From Bretschneidera sinensis (Eukaryota > Streptophyta > Magnoliopsida > Brassicales > Akaniaceae), in contig CM043698.1 of assembly GCA_023935145.1 (NCBI GenBank), positions 65,800,501-65,864,500 on the forward strand: a stretch of DNA of 64,000 bases. Reading direction: 5' to 3'. A program made the translations under genes and the position numbers. Shown here one piece after another: positions 51,278 through 61,389 of this stretch. The notes under the pieces are model-generated. The model saw nothing but the letters and a program-made list of their open reading frames with translations. It was not told the origin of the DNA and made no database searches. Within the stretch, counting starts at the first letter, position 1. Each line of letters opens with the position of its first letter.

Positions 51278-51768
51278 TGTTGATGCCAAAAATATGTGTT
51301 CTGAGTTGGAGGCTGGGCCTCAAGGGGATCTGCACAGGGGAGAAGGGATGAGCTAGGGGGTTGTCGGAGGGAGTGCCGAGGATGCTCTGAAGCTTTTGTT
51401 AGTATAAGATAAGGTGTACGGGAATAATGACGTTCCCTTTTTTGGTTTTTTGAAAAAGCTCCCCTCTGGAATGCGTACATGAATCTTTTTATAGGGTGTT
51501 GAGGCGGCCTTTCATCTAGGGCGGTGATGATGTGGAGGCCCAGCTGGGTGGGCAATGATGCCTAGGGGGCCCAGCTGCGTGGCTTTGCCGTCTCGGTTAG
51601 GGGCTATCCACCCACAAGACGGCCCTTGTACTAAGAGCGATGTGACCTGGAGGGCGGTGATGACTTGGGGTCTAGCTGTCCGAGCATGGGTCATTCGCGT
51701 GTCGCCCTACTGACTATCCTTAGGAAGGTCCACGTGTCGTCTTTTTATTGGGTGTGTGTTTTTTAGCA
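51278..51768 (-). repeat. 3' LTR of the Tat element (approximate ends)
   Basis: Plus-strand start TGTTGATGCC and end TTAGCA give TG..CA ends; a G-rich run (minus AAGTAAGGGGCC) just outside 51768 fits a polypurine tract. A minus-strand TATAAAAAG lies at 51485-51493. A CACGTG G-box is at 51731-51736. No second copy in the window confirms the ends, because the 5' LTR is missing. Confidence 0.55.
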
Positions 51769-51879
51769 GTATTAGAGGCCCCTTACTTCTTTGAGTATAT
51801 TTATGTGCTCAAGGAAGTATCGTAGGGTCCGGTCTTCAGAAAAAAAGGGCATAATATACCGAGCTTCTGTTAGTGCCGA

Positions 51880-53094
51880 GCCGAGCATGCGTGAAGCAAT
51901 CCATCTGCTCGGCCTTAGAGAACATGGGCCTGAGCATGTGTGGAGCAATTTAAGACCTTGGAGAACATGGGTCCGAGCATGTGTGGATCAATCCATCTGC
52001 TCGGACTTAGAGAACATGGGTCCGAGCATGTGTGGATCAATCATCTGCTCGGGCTTGGAGAACATGGGTCCTAGTATGTGTGGAGCAATCCATCTGCTCG
52101 GACCTTGGAACTAGTGGGCCGAGCATGTATGGAGCAATCCATCTGCTCGGACCTTGGAGTTAGTGGGCCAAGCATGTGTAGAGCAATCCATCTGCTCGGC
52201 CTTGGAGACATGAGTCTGAGTATGTGTGGAGCAATCCATCTACTCGGACCTTGGAGCTAGTGGGCCGAGCATGTGTGGAGCAATCCATCTGCTCGGTCTT
52301 GGAGACATGAGTCCGAGCATGTGTGGAGCAATCCATCTATTCGGCCTTGCAGACATGAGTCCGAGTATGTGTGGAGCAATCCATTTGATCGGACCTTGGA
52401 GCTAGTGGGCCGAGTATGTGTGGAGCAATCCATCTGCTCGGACCTTGAAGCTAGTGGGCCGAGCATATGTGGAGCAATCCATCTGCTCGGTCTTGGAGAC
52501 ATGAATCCAAGCATGTGTGGAACAATCTATCTGCTCGGCCTTGGAAACATGAGTCAGCATGAGTGGAGCAATCCATCTGCTCGGACCTTGGAGCTAGTGG
52601 GCCGAGCATGGGTGGAGCAATCTATTTGCTCGGCCTTGGAGACATGAGTCTGAGCATGTGTGGAGCAATCCATCTGCTCGGACCTTGGAGCTAGTGGGCC
52701 GAGCATATGTGGAACAATCCATCTGCTCGACCTTGGAGATATGAGTCTGAGCATATGTGGATCAATCCATCTGCTTGGACCTTAGATCTAGTGGGCCGAG
52801 CATGTGTGGAGCAATCCATCTGCTCGGTCTTGGAGATATGAGTTCGAGCATGTTTGGAGCGATCCATCTGCTTGGACCTTAGAGTTAGTAGGCCGAGCAT
52901 GTGTGGAGCAATCCATCTGCTCGACCTTGAATATATGAGTCCGAACATGTGTGGAGCGATCCATCTGCTCGGACCTTGAAGCTAATGGGTCGAGCATGTG
53001 TGGAGTAATCTATCTGCTCGGTCTTAGAAATATGTGTCCGAGCATGTGTGGAATAGTCTATCTGCTCGGACCTTGGAGATAGTGGGATCCAAGG
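51880..53094. repeat. 25-unit palindromic minisatellite inside the Tat element
   Basis: About 25 units averaging 48.6 bp. Each has the core CCGAGCATGTGTGGAGCAAT followed by CCATCTGCTCGG. CCGAGCA and TGCTCGG are inverted copies, so every unit can form a hairpin. Units come in two main kinds, one ending GGAGCTAGTGG and one ending GGAGACATGA, which alternate through much of the array to give a ~97 bp higher-order period. Unit 2 lacks part of the core. It lies between the 3' LTR and the promoter of the antisense gene. Confidence 0.93.
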
Positions 53095-53210
53095 AGACCT
53101 TTTGGGCTTCCTGTTTTTTGGGCCCAAGAAGGATGTGTTTTGTGACCCACATATGTTTTTGGGTTTTCATTTTAGGGCCCAAATCTTGGGCGCATTTGGG
53201 CCTTTCGTGA

Positions 53211-53465
53211 CACGTGGCACGTGTCAGCTTTCATTAAATGCTGCTCGTTAATGATTGAAGCTTTTTGGGACGTGGGACGGTGCCTAAGGGAGAGGAATGG
53301 TGCCTAGGGGAACGAAATGTCCGATAGGCATAATCATGTGCCACATAGTTTATGGCGGCTGACTCTTTTGGGAAACGTGAAAGTATCCTCGAATTGCTGA
53401 AGGGTTACTTCCTCAATCGTCCCCTTTAATGTCTTTTCTTGCCGTGCTCGTTTTCCCTATATAAG
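53211..53465 (+). promoter_or_regulatory. Promoter of the antisense gene: two G-boxes and TATA box
   Basis: Two CACGTG G-boxes lie one base apart at 53211-53216 and 53218-53223. TATATAAG is at 53458-53465, about 370 bp before the ATG at 53838. The TATA box is on the plus strand, against the direction of the retrotransposon. Confidence 0.6.
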
Positions 53466-53837
53466 GAGGCCTTTGCTTTCTTGTTTCTTCACTTCATTCT
53501 AAGCGAGTTTCAGAGAGAAATCTGTAAGAGCCTTCATCCTCACCCCTAAGTTTCTGAGAGTCTTCATCCTCATTCTAAATCTCTGAGTGTTATTTCTCCC
53601 TAAATCTCGAGATTTTTTTGCCTTCGTCCCAAGTGTTCGAGGGCTTTCGTCCTGATGTTTTCGGGGTTTCTGGTGTTCGATTTCTCCTGGTTGTTCGAGC
53701 TTGGTTGGTGGTGTGGAGGCTTTGGTTGTCATGTCGTTTGGAGAGCCGCAGACGAGGAGTTTTTTTTCTGGAGAGCTTTGATTTAGAGTCTAAATTCCTC
53801 GGACTTTGGTGAGTTCGTCCATTCTTTCTCTTTAAGT

Positions 53838-55870
53838 ATGTCTTTATTTCATGCATATCGAGATCAGCCTAGTAGTAATGGTAGTAGTAGGAGTAGCGAT
53901 AATGATAGTGGTAGTACTGAGGAAACGGGGTCGGTTACGTCCTCCTCTAGGAGGGCGACCCCGGAAAGGGTTGTGGTGAGGGAAGGGCCCTTGGCAATAG
54001 TGCCATACGTCCCTGTAGTGGAGGAGTATGAAGATGACTCCTCCTCTGGGGATGAGGTCCTGACTGATATCAAAAGGACCTCGACCGCGAATAAAAAGGA
54101 GAAGTGGCATTTTATTGCCAACGAGGTCCCCAATCAGTTAAAGAACGAAGATTTGGAGGTGATCCGGAAGACGTACCGCATTCCGTGCTGGTATGCCCTT
54201 CGACTGGCCGGGGTAGAGGAGAGGGCTTGCGACCCCCTTCCGAGCCGTGCACCTTACGAACTGTGTGTGTACGAACAACATATGAAGGTCGGGCTTCGAT
54301 TCCCTCTTCACTCCTTCTTTTATGCCATTTTACAGTACTTTGATATTGCGCCGTGTCAGCTAGTGCCGAACTCGGTACGACTGATTATGGCCTTTATTTG
54401 TGTCTGCTCGAAAGTGGGTGGGCCAATGAATATGGATATTTTCAAAGCTCACTTCCTGATTAGTAGGCACGGCCAGACCGAATGGGTGGTTTTTAGCACT
54501 CGAGCTAAGAGGAGGTTGCTGAAGAAGACTCCGTCATCAATCAAGAGATGGAAGAAAAACTTTTTCTTCATCCGATCTACTGAAGACTTCGACCTTCCCT
54601 GCTTGTGAAGTATGGACCGAACTGAGAAATGTAAGAAAACAGGTCTTCATCCATGCGAGCAAGAGATCTTGGATGCCATGGTGACCTCGCCGCTAGACGT
54701 TGAAGTCCTCTACAACAACGAGGAGCTGGCGAGGTGTGGCCTTTGCCCTCCATGCCTCGAGTCTTCGCTCGAGGGTAGTAAAAACCCGACCTTTCTATAC
54801 TTGTAGATTTTCTTTTCTTTACTTCTGCTCTACTTATGTCGTAGATTTGTACTCATGTGTTTTTCTTTCTTTTATGCTAAGCAGAGATGGATGCCACGGC
54901 CCATGATCGAGAGCAGGCGAGGAAGCTAGCCATGGAGAGAAGGAAGGCTACCTCGGTCGAGAGGCAACTGGCCTCGGGTTCGGGGATGAGGAAGAGGCCT
55001 CGTGCCTTTACCCCGATCGATTTGGAGAGCCCTCCACAGTCGAAGCCCGTCCCAATAACCTGCGCTCCCCCGGTGGCCTCTGCTATTCCTGGCCCCTCGG
55101 CGGGTGCTGTTTCGGGGTCGATGGTCTTCAGGCCCAATTGGGCCCTAAAGTTCGACGATTCTATCTTCACGAGCCCACAAATAGCGCAAGAGCATCTGAT
55201 CATGAGGATCCCTCCCCGAGATCTCCTGTAGCTATCTCGGAGGTAGACAAAAGCCTTTTTGCTAGACCGTTGAGATCGTCGCGTCTCAGGCATTTCTTAT
55301 CCCCAAGTTCTTTCCTTTCATTTGTGTTTCCTTAGTTTATTTTGACTAACACCTGTTCGCTTGGTCATAGATGGGTGTTCTTCTCAGCATCACTTCCTTC
55401 CACTGCATGGAGACAGCTGAGCAGTTGGGCCACACCCAGTGCCAGCTGGAAGAGAAGACCGAGGTCGTCTAGCAACTGCAGGCCTCAAAAGACGCGGCCA
55501 ACAGGGCAGGGTCGAGGCAATTAGGGAGAAGTACACCTCCCTCTGCGCCCAGGTCGAGGTTGAGTGGACTATGCAGTGCTTGAGGGACGAGGGCGAGGCC
55601 CTCACTTGGGAAGCTATTGAGGGGGCCCTGGCTGCTTTCCAGGGCTCGAACGCCTTCAAGACGGCCGTGGACCTGGAGGGGGGAAAGTAGTTCCTCGAGG
55701 GCTTCTTAGAGGCCAAGAGGAAGGTCGATGCCATGCACCTGGAAATAAATTTTTTGGGCCTTAACCTTCTGGAGCCCGAGGATGGGGAGGAGGAAGCCGA
55801 GGCTCCAGCTGGGGAGTAGACGACGATCGAGCTGAAAGCTAAGGTTGAGGCTGCTCTAGACCTAGACTAG
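53838..55870 (+). pseudogene. Antisense extra gene of the Tat element (PF04195-type domain), broken
   Basis: The plus-strand gene runs opposite to gag-pol and ends tail-to-tail with it, about 170 bp from the integrase stop. Exon 1 (53838-54774) has a Ser-rich acidic start. It then carries a domain of the putative gypsy-type transposon family (PF04195): PYELCVYEQHMKVGLRFPLH, then QLVPNSVRLIMAFICVC and KRWKKNFFFIRS. One TGA at 54606 interrupts it; the frame continues past the stop to 54774. The donor there joins an acceptor at 54884 in frame (next residues MDATAHDREQARK). A further intron probably ends at 55370, followed by a coiled-coil-like part with three or more TAG stops. Antisense extra ORFs with this domain are known in Tat-lineage elements; their function is not established. 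Without the stops it would encode a protein of roughly 500-600 aa. Confidence 0.75.
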
Positions 55871-56042
55871 GTTTCTTTTTCTTTTCTTTTGTTCTTCAAG
55901 GCCATTAGTGCCTTTTTGTAATTTTTTGAAAAGATAATGAGAATTTTCTTTTTTCCCAACCTTGTTGTGTTGTAACAGTTTTCCTTTTACACTTCCTATT
56001 CCAATCGAACTTTCTTTCAAAACTTGTGCGCGGGATCCGAGT

Positions 56043-57250
56043 TCATTGGTTGAAATATCGAAGATGTTCGGCATTCCAAGTTCGTGGAATACACTTTCCA
56101 CTTAGTTCTTCAAGCTCGAAATTTTCAGGATGGCATACCCTCTTGATGCGGTACGGGCCTTCCCAATTAGGGATCAACTTCCCCGTTTCCCGTGGATGAG
56201 ATACTTCGTTCTTTCATAGAATGAGATCGTGAAGCTGAAAATGCCTTCCTCGTATTCGAGAGTTGTAATATCCAGCGGTCCGCTCTTGATAGGCCACTAG
56301 TCGGATCTGAGCTTTATCTCGTGCTTCGTCGACAAGATCGGCGTTTATACGAAAAGCTTCGTCATTGCTTTTACCTTCAAAATTTTGTATTCAGAATGAG
56401 GGCACTCCGATTTCCAAGGGATTGACGGTTTCACTGTAAGTCATGAAGAAAGGGGTTTCGCTAGTGGGTGCTCGGGTAGTGGTCCGATACACCCAAAGGA
56501 TATTCAATAAGTGGTTCATCCACTATCGGTCTGCCTCGTCTAGTCTTTTTTTGATACCCTGTAAGAGGGTTTTGTTAGTTACTTCGGCCTGGCCATTAGC
56601 TTGCGTGTATCCGATGGAAGAGAAGTGATGCTTGATATGTAGCTCGTCACAAAATGTCCTGAACCGAGTGGTATCGAACTGCTTGCCATTGTTCGTCATC
56701 AGTACTCGGGGTATACCAAAGTAGCACACTATTGATTTTCAGACGAAACCTTGGCCTGATGGTCGGTGATGCTGGCTAGTGGTTCGGCTTCTACCCATTT
56801 TGTGAAATAGTCTATCACCACTATGAGGTACTTTCACTGGCTGGGCTCTCCGGTGAAAGGTCCGAGAAGGTCCACTCCCCACATGGCGAAAGGTAGTGGG
56901 CTAGTGATCGGTGTGAGGAGATTCGTCGGTTTGCAGGAGATGGTAGCGCACTGTTGGAAAATTTTGCACTTCTTCACTAGTTCCATGGCTTCTCCTTGTA
57001 TCCTGGGCCAATAATACCCCTGGCGAAGGATCTTGAAGGCGAGGGCCCACCTTCCGAGATGATTCCCGCAAATCCCTTCGTGGACTTATCAGAGAGCTTA
57101 ATTGGCCTCACTCAGGCCTAGACATCTTAAATATGGAGTTGTGAGACCCCTTTTATATAGTTAATCGTTCAAGATTATGTACCGTGCCGTTCGGGAGACG
57201 ATTTTTTTGGCCTCATTCCTTTTGCTCGGGAGACGTCTGTTCCGTAAATA
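56043..57250 (-). pseudogene. Integrase region of the Tat element
   Basis: Minus-strand pieces read GYYWPRIQGEAMELVKKC (end of the zinc-binding part), MWGVDLLGPF (first catalytic Asp), VVIDYFTKWVEAEPLA, TNNGKQF, then YTQANGQAEVTNK (catalytic Glu). The C-terminus ends WNAEHLRYFNQ before a stop at 56043. The usual DNG of the second catalytic Asp is NNG here, which should abolish activity. Several stops and frameshifts are also present. Confidence 0.8.
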
Positions 57251-57596
57251 CCCGAGGATAAGATCCATCTAGGTTCATTCAGCGGCCGCGGGCAACACGG
57301 TTGTTTCATCAATGCTGGGTGTGGTGACTGTTTCGAGGTAGACTACTCGTGTGGATTCGAGCTGTCGAGAGGCGACGAGCTGTGATAGGGAATCAGCCTT
57401 CGAATTTTCGACCTAGGGAACTTGGTTGATTCGAAACACTTGGAACTTCGTGTCAAGTTCTTTGGCTTTCACTAGGTAGCGGGTGATCTTTTCTCCTCGG
57501 GCCTTGAACTCTCAATTGACTTGGTTTGCCACCAATTGTGAGTCGCTGTAGGCGTTTAGGGCCTCTACGAACAACACCCTGGCTAACTTCATCCCT

Positions 57597-58120
57597 GCTA
57601 GTAGAGAGCCTCGTACTTAGCTTCATTGTTTGAGGCTCTAAATTTGAATCTTAAAGCGTACTTGATGGTAAAGCTGTCCGAGCCACTCAAGATGAGCCCG
57701 ACGTAGCTCCTGGTGTCGCTGGAGGATCCATCAACATGGAGAGTCCATTGAGGGAGTTCCTTGGTCCTGTCGAGATCTGGGTTAGAATCTTCTTGAATCG
57801 GGAGTGTGATTTCCACAATGAAGTTGGCTAAGGTATGAGCTTTGATGGCTGTGCGAGGCTGATAATGAATGCCAAATTCTTCAAGTTCTATTGACCATTT
57901 GTGCATTCGTCCGGAGATGTCCGGCTTGTGGAGTACTTGCCGGAGGGGCAGGTCAGTTAGGAGGATAATCGTGTGCGCTTGAAAATACGGTCGAAACTTG
58001 CGGGTCGTAACCAGAAGAGCATACACCATCTTTTCCATAGGAATATATCTTGTTTCTACATCATGGAGAACCCTACTCACATAATACATGGGTTTTTAGA
58101 TGCTTGCCTCTTCTCGAATT
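57597..58120 (-). pseudogene. RNase H plus second (archaeal-type) RNase H of the Tat element
   Basis: First part: YYVSRVLHDVETRYIPMEKM, then KFRPYFQAHTIILLTDLPLR, the standard gypsy RNase H C-terminal half. Second part: WTLHVDGSSSDTRSYVGLIL, then FKFRASNNEAKYEAL, the extra RNase H typical of Tat elements (DGSS and NNEAEYEAL motifs). Confidence 0.85.
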
Positions 58121-59060
58121 AGGACGGAGGCCACCTCATGCCCCGCCGAGAGGTATAGAAAAAGTTCTTCGCTGACGACGGGCTTCGTAAGTAAGGGGGC
58201 GAGCCCAAGTACTTCTTCAGTTCTCGAAACGCTTCTTGGCAATCCTTGGACCAGACGAAGTCCTTGGTTTTTCTAATGACTTTGAAGAAAGGGAGGCATT
58301 TTTCCGCGGATTTTGACATGAATCGGCTCAAAGCCGCTATTTGCCTAGTGAGCCACTGAACTTCCCTCACAGTTCGGGGTGATTTCATGCTAAGGACGAC
58401 TTCTATCTTTTTGAGGTTTACCTCTATACCCTTTTACGTTATCATGAAGTCGATGAATGTTCCTCCAGTGACCCCGAATGCGCACTTAGAGGGATTTAGC
58501 TTCGTTTAGTGGCATCGAAGGACTTTGAAGGCTTCCCTTAAGTTGTCTTTATGATCCTCAGCCTTAATTTTTTTACCAGTATATCATCTACGTAGACTTC
58601 CATGCTTTGGCCGATTTGCTCCCGAAATATTTTGTTTACCAATCTTTGATAGGTGGCTCTAGCGTTCTTCAACCCGAAGGGCATAACTTTATAGCAATAG
58701 AGCCCTTGTCCTGTGATGAAGGTTGTTTTCTCCTAATCAGGCATATGCATAAGGATTTGGTTATACCCTGAGTAGTCATCCATAAAGGTCAGCAGCTCGT
58801 GCCCCGAGGTCGCGTCGACAAGTTAGTCGACCCTTGGGAAAGAAAAGCTATCTTTCGGGCAGGCTTTATTTAGATCTGAGAAGTCAATGCAAATCTGTCA
58901 TTTTTCACTGGCTTTTTTCACCAGCACTACGTTAGATACTCAATCTGGATAGTCTGTTTCATGAATGAAGTTGACCATGAGTAGCTTTTCTACCTCAGCC
59001 TCGACAGCAGCTTATCGTTCGGGCTCGAATGATCTCTTTTTCTGAATGACCAGTTTGTGG
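58120..59060 (-). pseudogene. Reverse transcriptase region of the Tat element
   Basis: Minus-strand translation shows DFSDLNKACPKDSF, FMDDYSGYNQILMH, YCYKVMPFGLKNARATYQ and the catalytic MEVYVDDILV (near 58590), followed by the connection region. Interrupted by stops (for example in the LVDATSGHELL region) and a frameshift near 58410. Confidence 0.85.
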
Positions 59061-59561
59061 TTTGGGTCCACATTTAACTTATGTACAATCACCTTAAGGC
59101 TGATCCTGGGCATATCTGCGGCTGACTAGGCAAAGAGGTCCTGGTTTTCTCAGAGGAGGGTGAGTAATAGTCCCCTAAGGTCTTCGGGGAGATTGGAGCC
59201 AATCTGGATGGTTATAGAGACATTATCTCTGAAGGGTATAGCGGTCAACTCTTCCATTGGTTGGCCCCGTGGGTTCCTTCCTTCATCCCTAAGGTCATCC
59301 AACTCAAGCGGGAGAGCTTTTATCCTCTTGTTTTCTCTTACTGCTGAAATAGCAAAATCTGGAGATCTGTTGGTCTCCCCTAACCTCACCCACCCTCGGT
59401 CGGGAATTTCACTTTTAGGTGATATGTGGAGATGACTGCTCGGAGCCTGTTGAGAGTGGATCGGCCTAAGATCATGTAATAGGACGATGGCTGTCAGAAG
59501 ATCAGGAAAGTACTTTGTACGGTGGTTTTCTGTGGGGCTGTTTCTACGGTTACTGAGAGAA

Positions 59562-59792
59562 CTATGCTGCCCTCTGCAAACATCGGCCCCTTGAGAAGCC
59601 GTAGAACGGGGTGAAGACTGGCTCCAGTCGAGAGTCTCTTAGTTGCAACTGTTGGACAGCGTCGTAGAATAGGATGTCGGTCGAACTTCCGTTATCAACT
59701 AGGACGCACCTGACCTTATGGTTGGCCACGAGAAGAGAGATGACCACAACATTGTCATGCGGGGTCTGGACTCCTTCTAGATCCTCGTCCAT
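59562..59792 (-). pseudogene. Aspartic protease region of the Tat element
   Basis: Reads VVISLLVANHKVRCVLVDNG, then SSTDILFYDAVQQL, matching the Tat/Ogre protease signature (VDNGSSADIL). It is joined at both ends to frames broken by stops. Confidence 0.8.
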
Positions 59793-61242
59793 AAAAGCAA
59801 TGGTTGTATCCGTCTTTTATCTCTTGTGGGCCCCGATGATCGAGGCCACGGACCGAGCATAAGTTTTTCCCTAGTTCTCGAAAGTGCCCCTACTGTGGGC
59901 CCCCCGCAAATTGTTTTAATGATCTTGGCCGCAGTGGCCTCTGGCTTCTTCTGGCTGGGCTCACCATGGCTTAGCCCGAGACTCTTTCGAGTATTCCAGA
60001 CCATCCTATCCCGATTGAAAAGGCACTCGATACTCCTTTGGAGGCGCCTGGTGAATTCTTTCAGCTGTCTTCTATTGATGAGGGCCTCTATCTGGTACTT
60101 TAGTGCTTGATAATCTTCTGTGTCATGCCCTTGGTTTCTGTGGAAACGACACCATTTACCTCGGTCCTCATTGAGATGCAGCAGTTTTGGAGGCCACTGC
60201 AAGGTCACATTGTCCTGAATCTGCATCAAGACGTCTGTTCTGGATGCGTTGATAGGGGTAAAGTTCCTGAGGGGCCTGGGGACCCTGGGTCTGTCCTCGC
60301 GGAAGAGTAGCTTGACGGGTTCCCCACGAGGACTGGCGGGGCTTCTCTTTTTTCTTTCTGCGTCCCCTTTCCGCTCTCTTCGAAAAGCCTGGTCATCCTC
60401 TTCCAACATGTATTTCTTAGCTCGGGCAAGGATCTCATTCACGTCGCTGGATAACCTCTTGGTGAGTTTCAAACTGAATATCTCGGATCTCAACCCGTTC
60501 TTAAATGTTAGTATCTGGGCACTAGGGTCGAAGTAGAAGATCTCCCAGGCCGCTGAATTGAACCTCGATATGTAGGCTCGAAGTTTTCCCCTTTTAACTG
60601 GACGATGTTAAACAAGGATTCTGAGGTCTTCTTGGGACCCTTACTGCTAAGAAAGTGTGAGGCGATGGCATAACTTAGCTCTTTGAACGTGTAGATCCCT
60701 CCTGGTTTCAGACGAGAATACCACGTCCCAGCTGCCTTCTCAAGTGTTAGGGGGAAAGCTCAATACATTACTGGATCGGAATGCTTGTGGAGCGTCATCG
60801 TGGTTTTGTAGTGCTAGAGATGGTCTAGGAGGTCCGTGGAACTGTCGTAAGGCTTGATTTGGGGAATCCAGAGGTTTGGCGGGAGGGGGGCCTCCAAGAC
60901 CTCCTGAGTGAAGGGTGGGTCCTAGATGTTAAGCTCGTCCATGACACTACAGTTACAGCCCTTGAGTGCTTCGTTAATTCACCCTTCTATGTCTTTTATC
61001 CACTTACCAAGGCCCTCACTGCTCTCGGACGAGGGTCTTTCTCTGGACTTGACCATCCAGGGTGGGGAGTACTCTGTCACGGAATAACTATCGACGGGGG
61101 GCCTATTGCTGGCCAAGCAGGCTGGGCTGAGGTCCGATCGTGATGGTGTGGGAGAAGGCTGACGAGCCCCTCTGGGAACTTCTGCGGTTAGGTCAGCTAC
61201 CAGTCGCGAGAGTTCTACGAACTGTGTTTGGAGCGTAGCCAT
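59793..61242 (-). pseudogene. gag of the Tat element
   Basis: The minus-strand start at 61242 (MATLQTQFVELSRLV) is followed by several broken segments. The C-terminal half at 60493-59777 reads LTKRLSSDVNEILARAKKYM, then KWCRFHRNQGHDTEDYQALK, the nucleocapsid-like C..H..GH motif of Tat gag. Frameshifts near 60600 and 60850 separate the two halves. Confidence 0.75.
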
Positions 61243-61389
61243 GTTGGGGTGCGCATCAGATTCGGTTGAAGAACTTGATCCGGACCGATAGGTGCATGTA
61301 CTAGCCCTCGCTGCTCCTTTGCCGGCGTCCCATAGTGGTATGTTTGGGTGGTGATGAGAGTCATAAGATGCATCTTAATAGTACTAATT

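Larger units (their letters stand above)
51278..61389 (-). mobile_element. Tat-lineage Ty3/gypsy retrotransposon, interrupted at its 5' end
   Basis: Read on the minus strand the order is gag (61242 to ~59800), protease, reverse transcriptase, RNase H, a second RNase H, integrase (end 56043), then an extra gene in the opposite direction, a minisatellite, and the 3' LTR (51768-51278). A second RNase H and the VDNGSSTD protease motif mark the Tat/Ogre branch. The 5' leader is cut at 61390 by an Athila-like element, so the 5' LTR should lie beyond the window. Many in-frame stops and at least one lost integrase catalytic residue show the copy is dead. Confidence 0.85.

Noticed and set aside
51880..53094. 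CRISPR-like array
   Set aside because: Units are contiguous, imperfect and without unique spacers, and lie inside a plant retrotransposon.
51791..53127. Many overlapping frames on both strands of the minisatellite
   Set aside because: The repeat units happen to lack stops in several frames. The predicted peptides are just repeat translation.
61316..61332. Minus-strand TGGGACGCCGGCAAAGG as a primer-binding site for the Tat element
   Set aside because: It starts with TGG, but the sequence beyond it does not resemble the 3' LTR at 51278, and no matching tRNA end comes to mind. Left unassigned.
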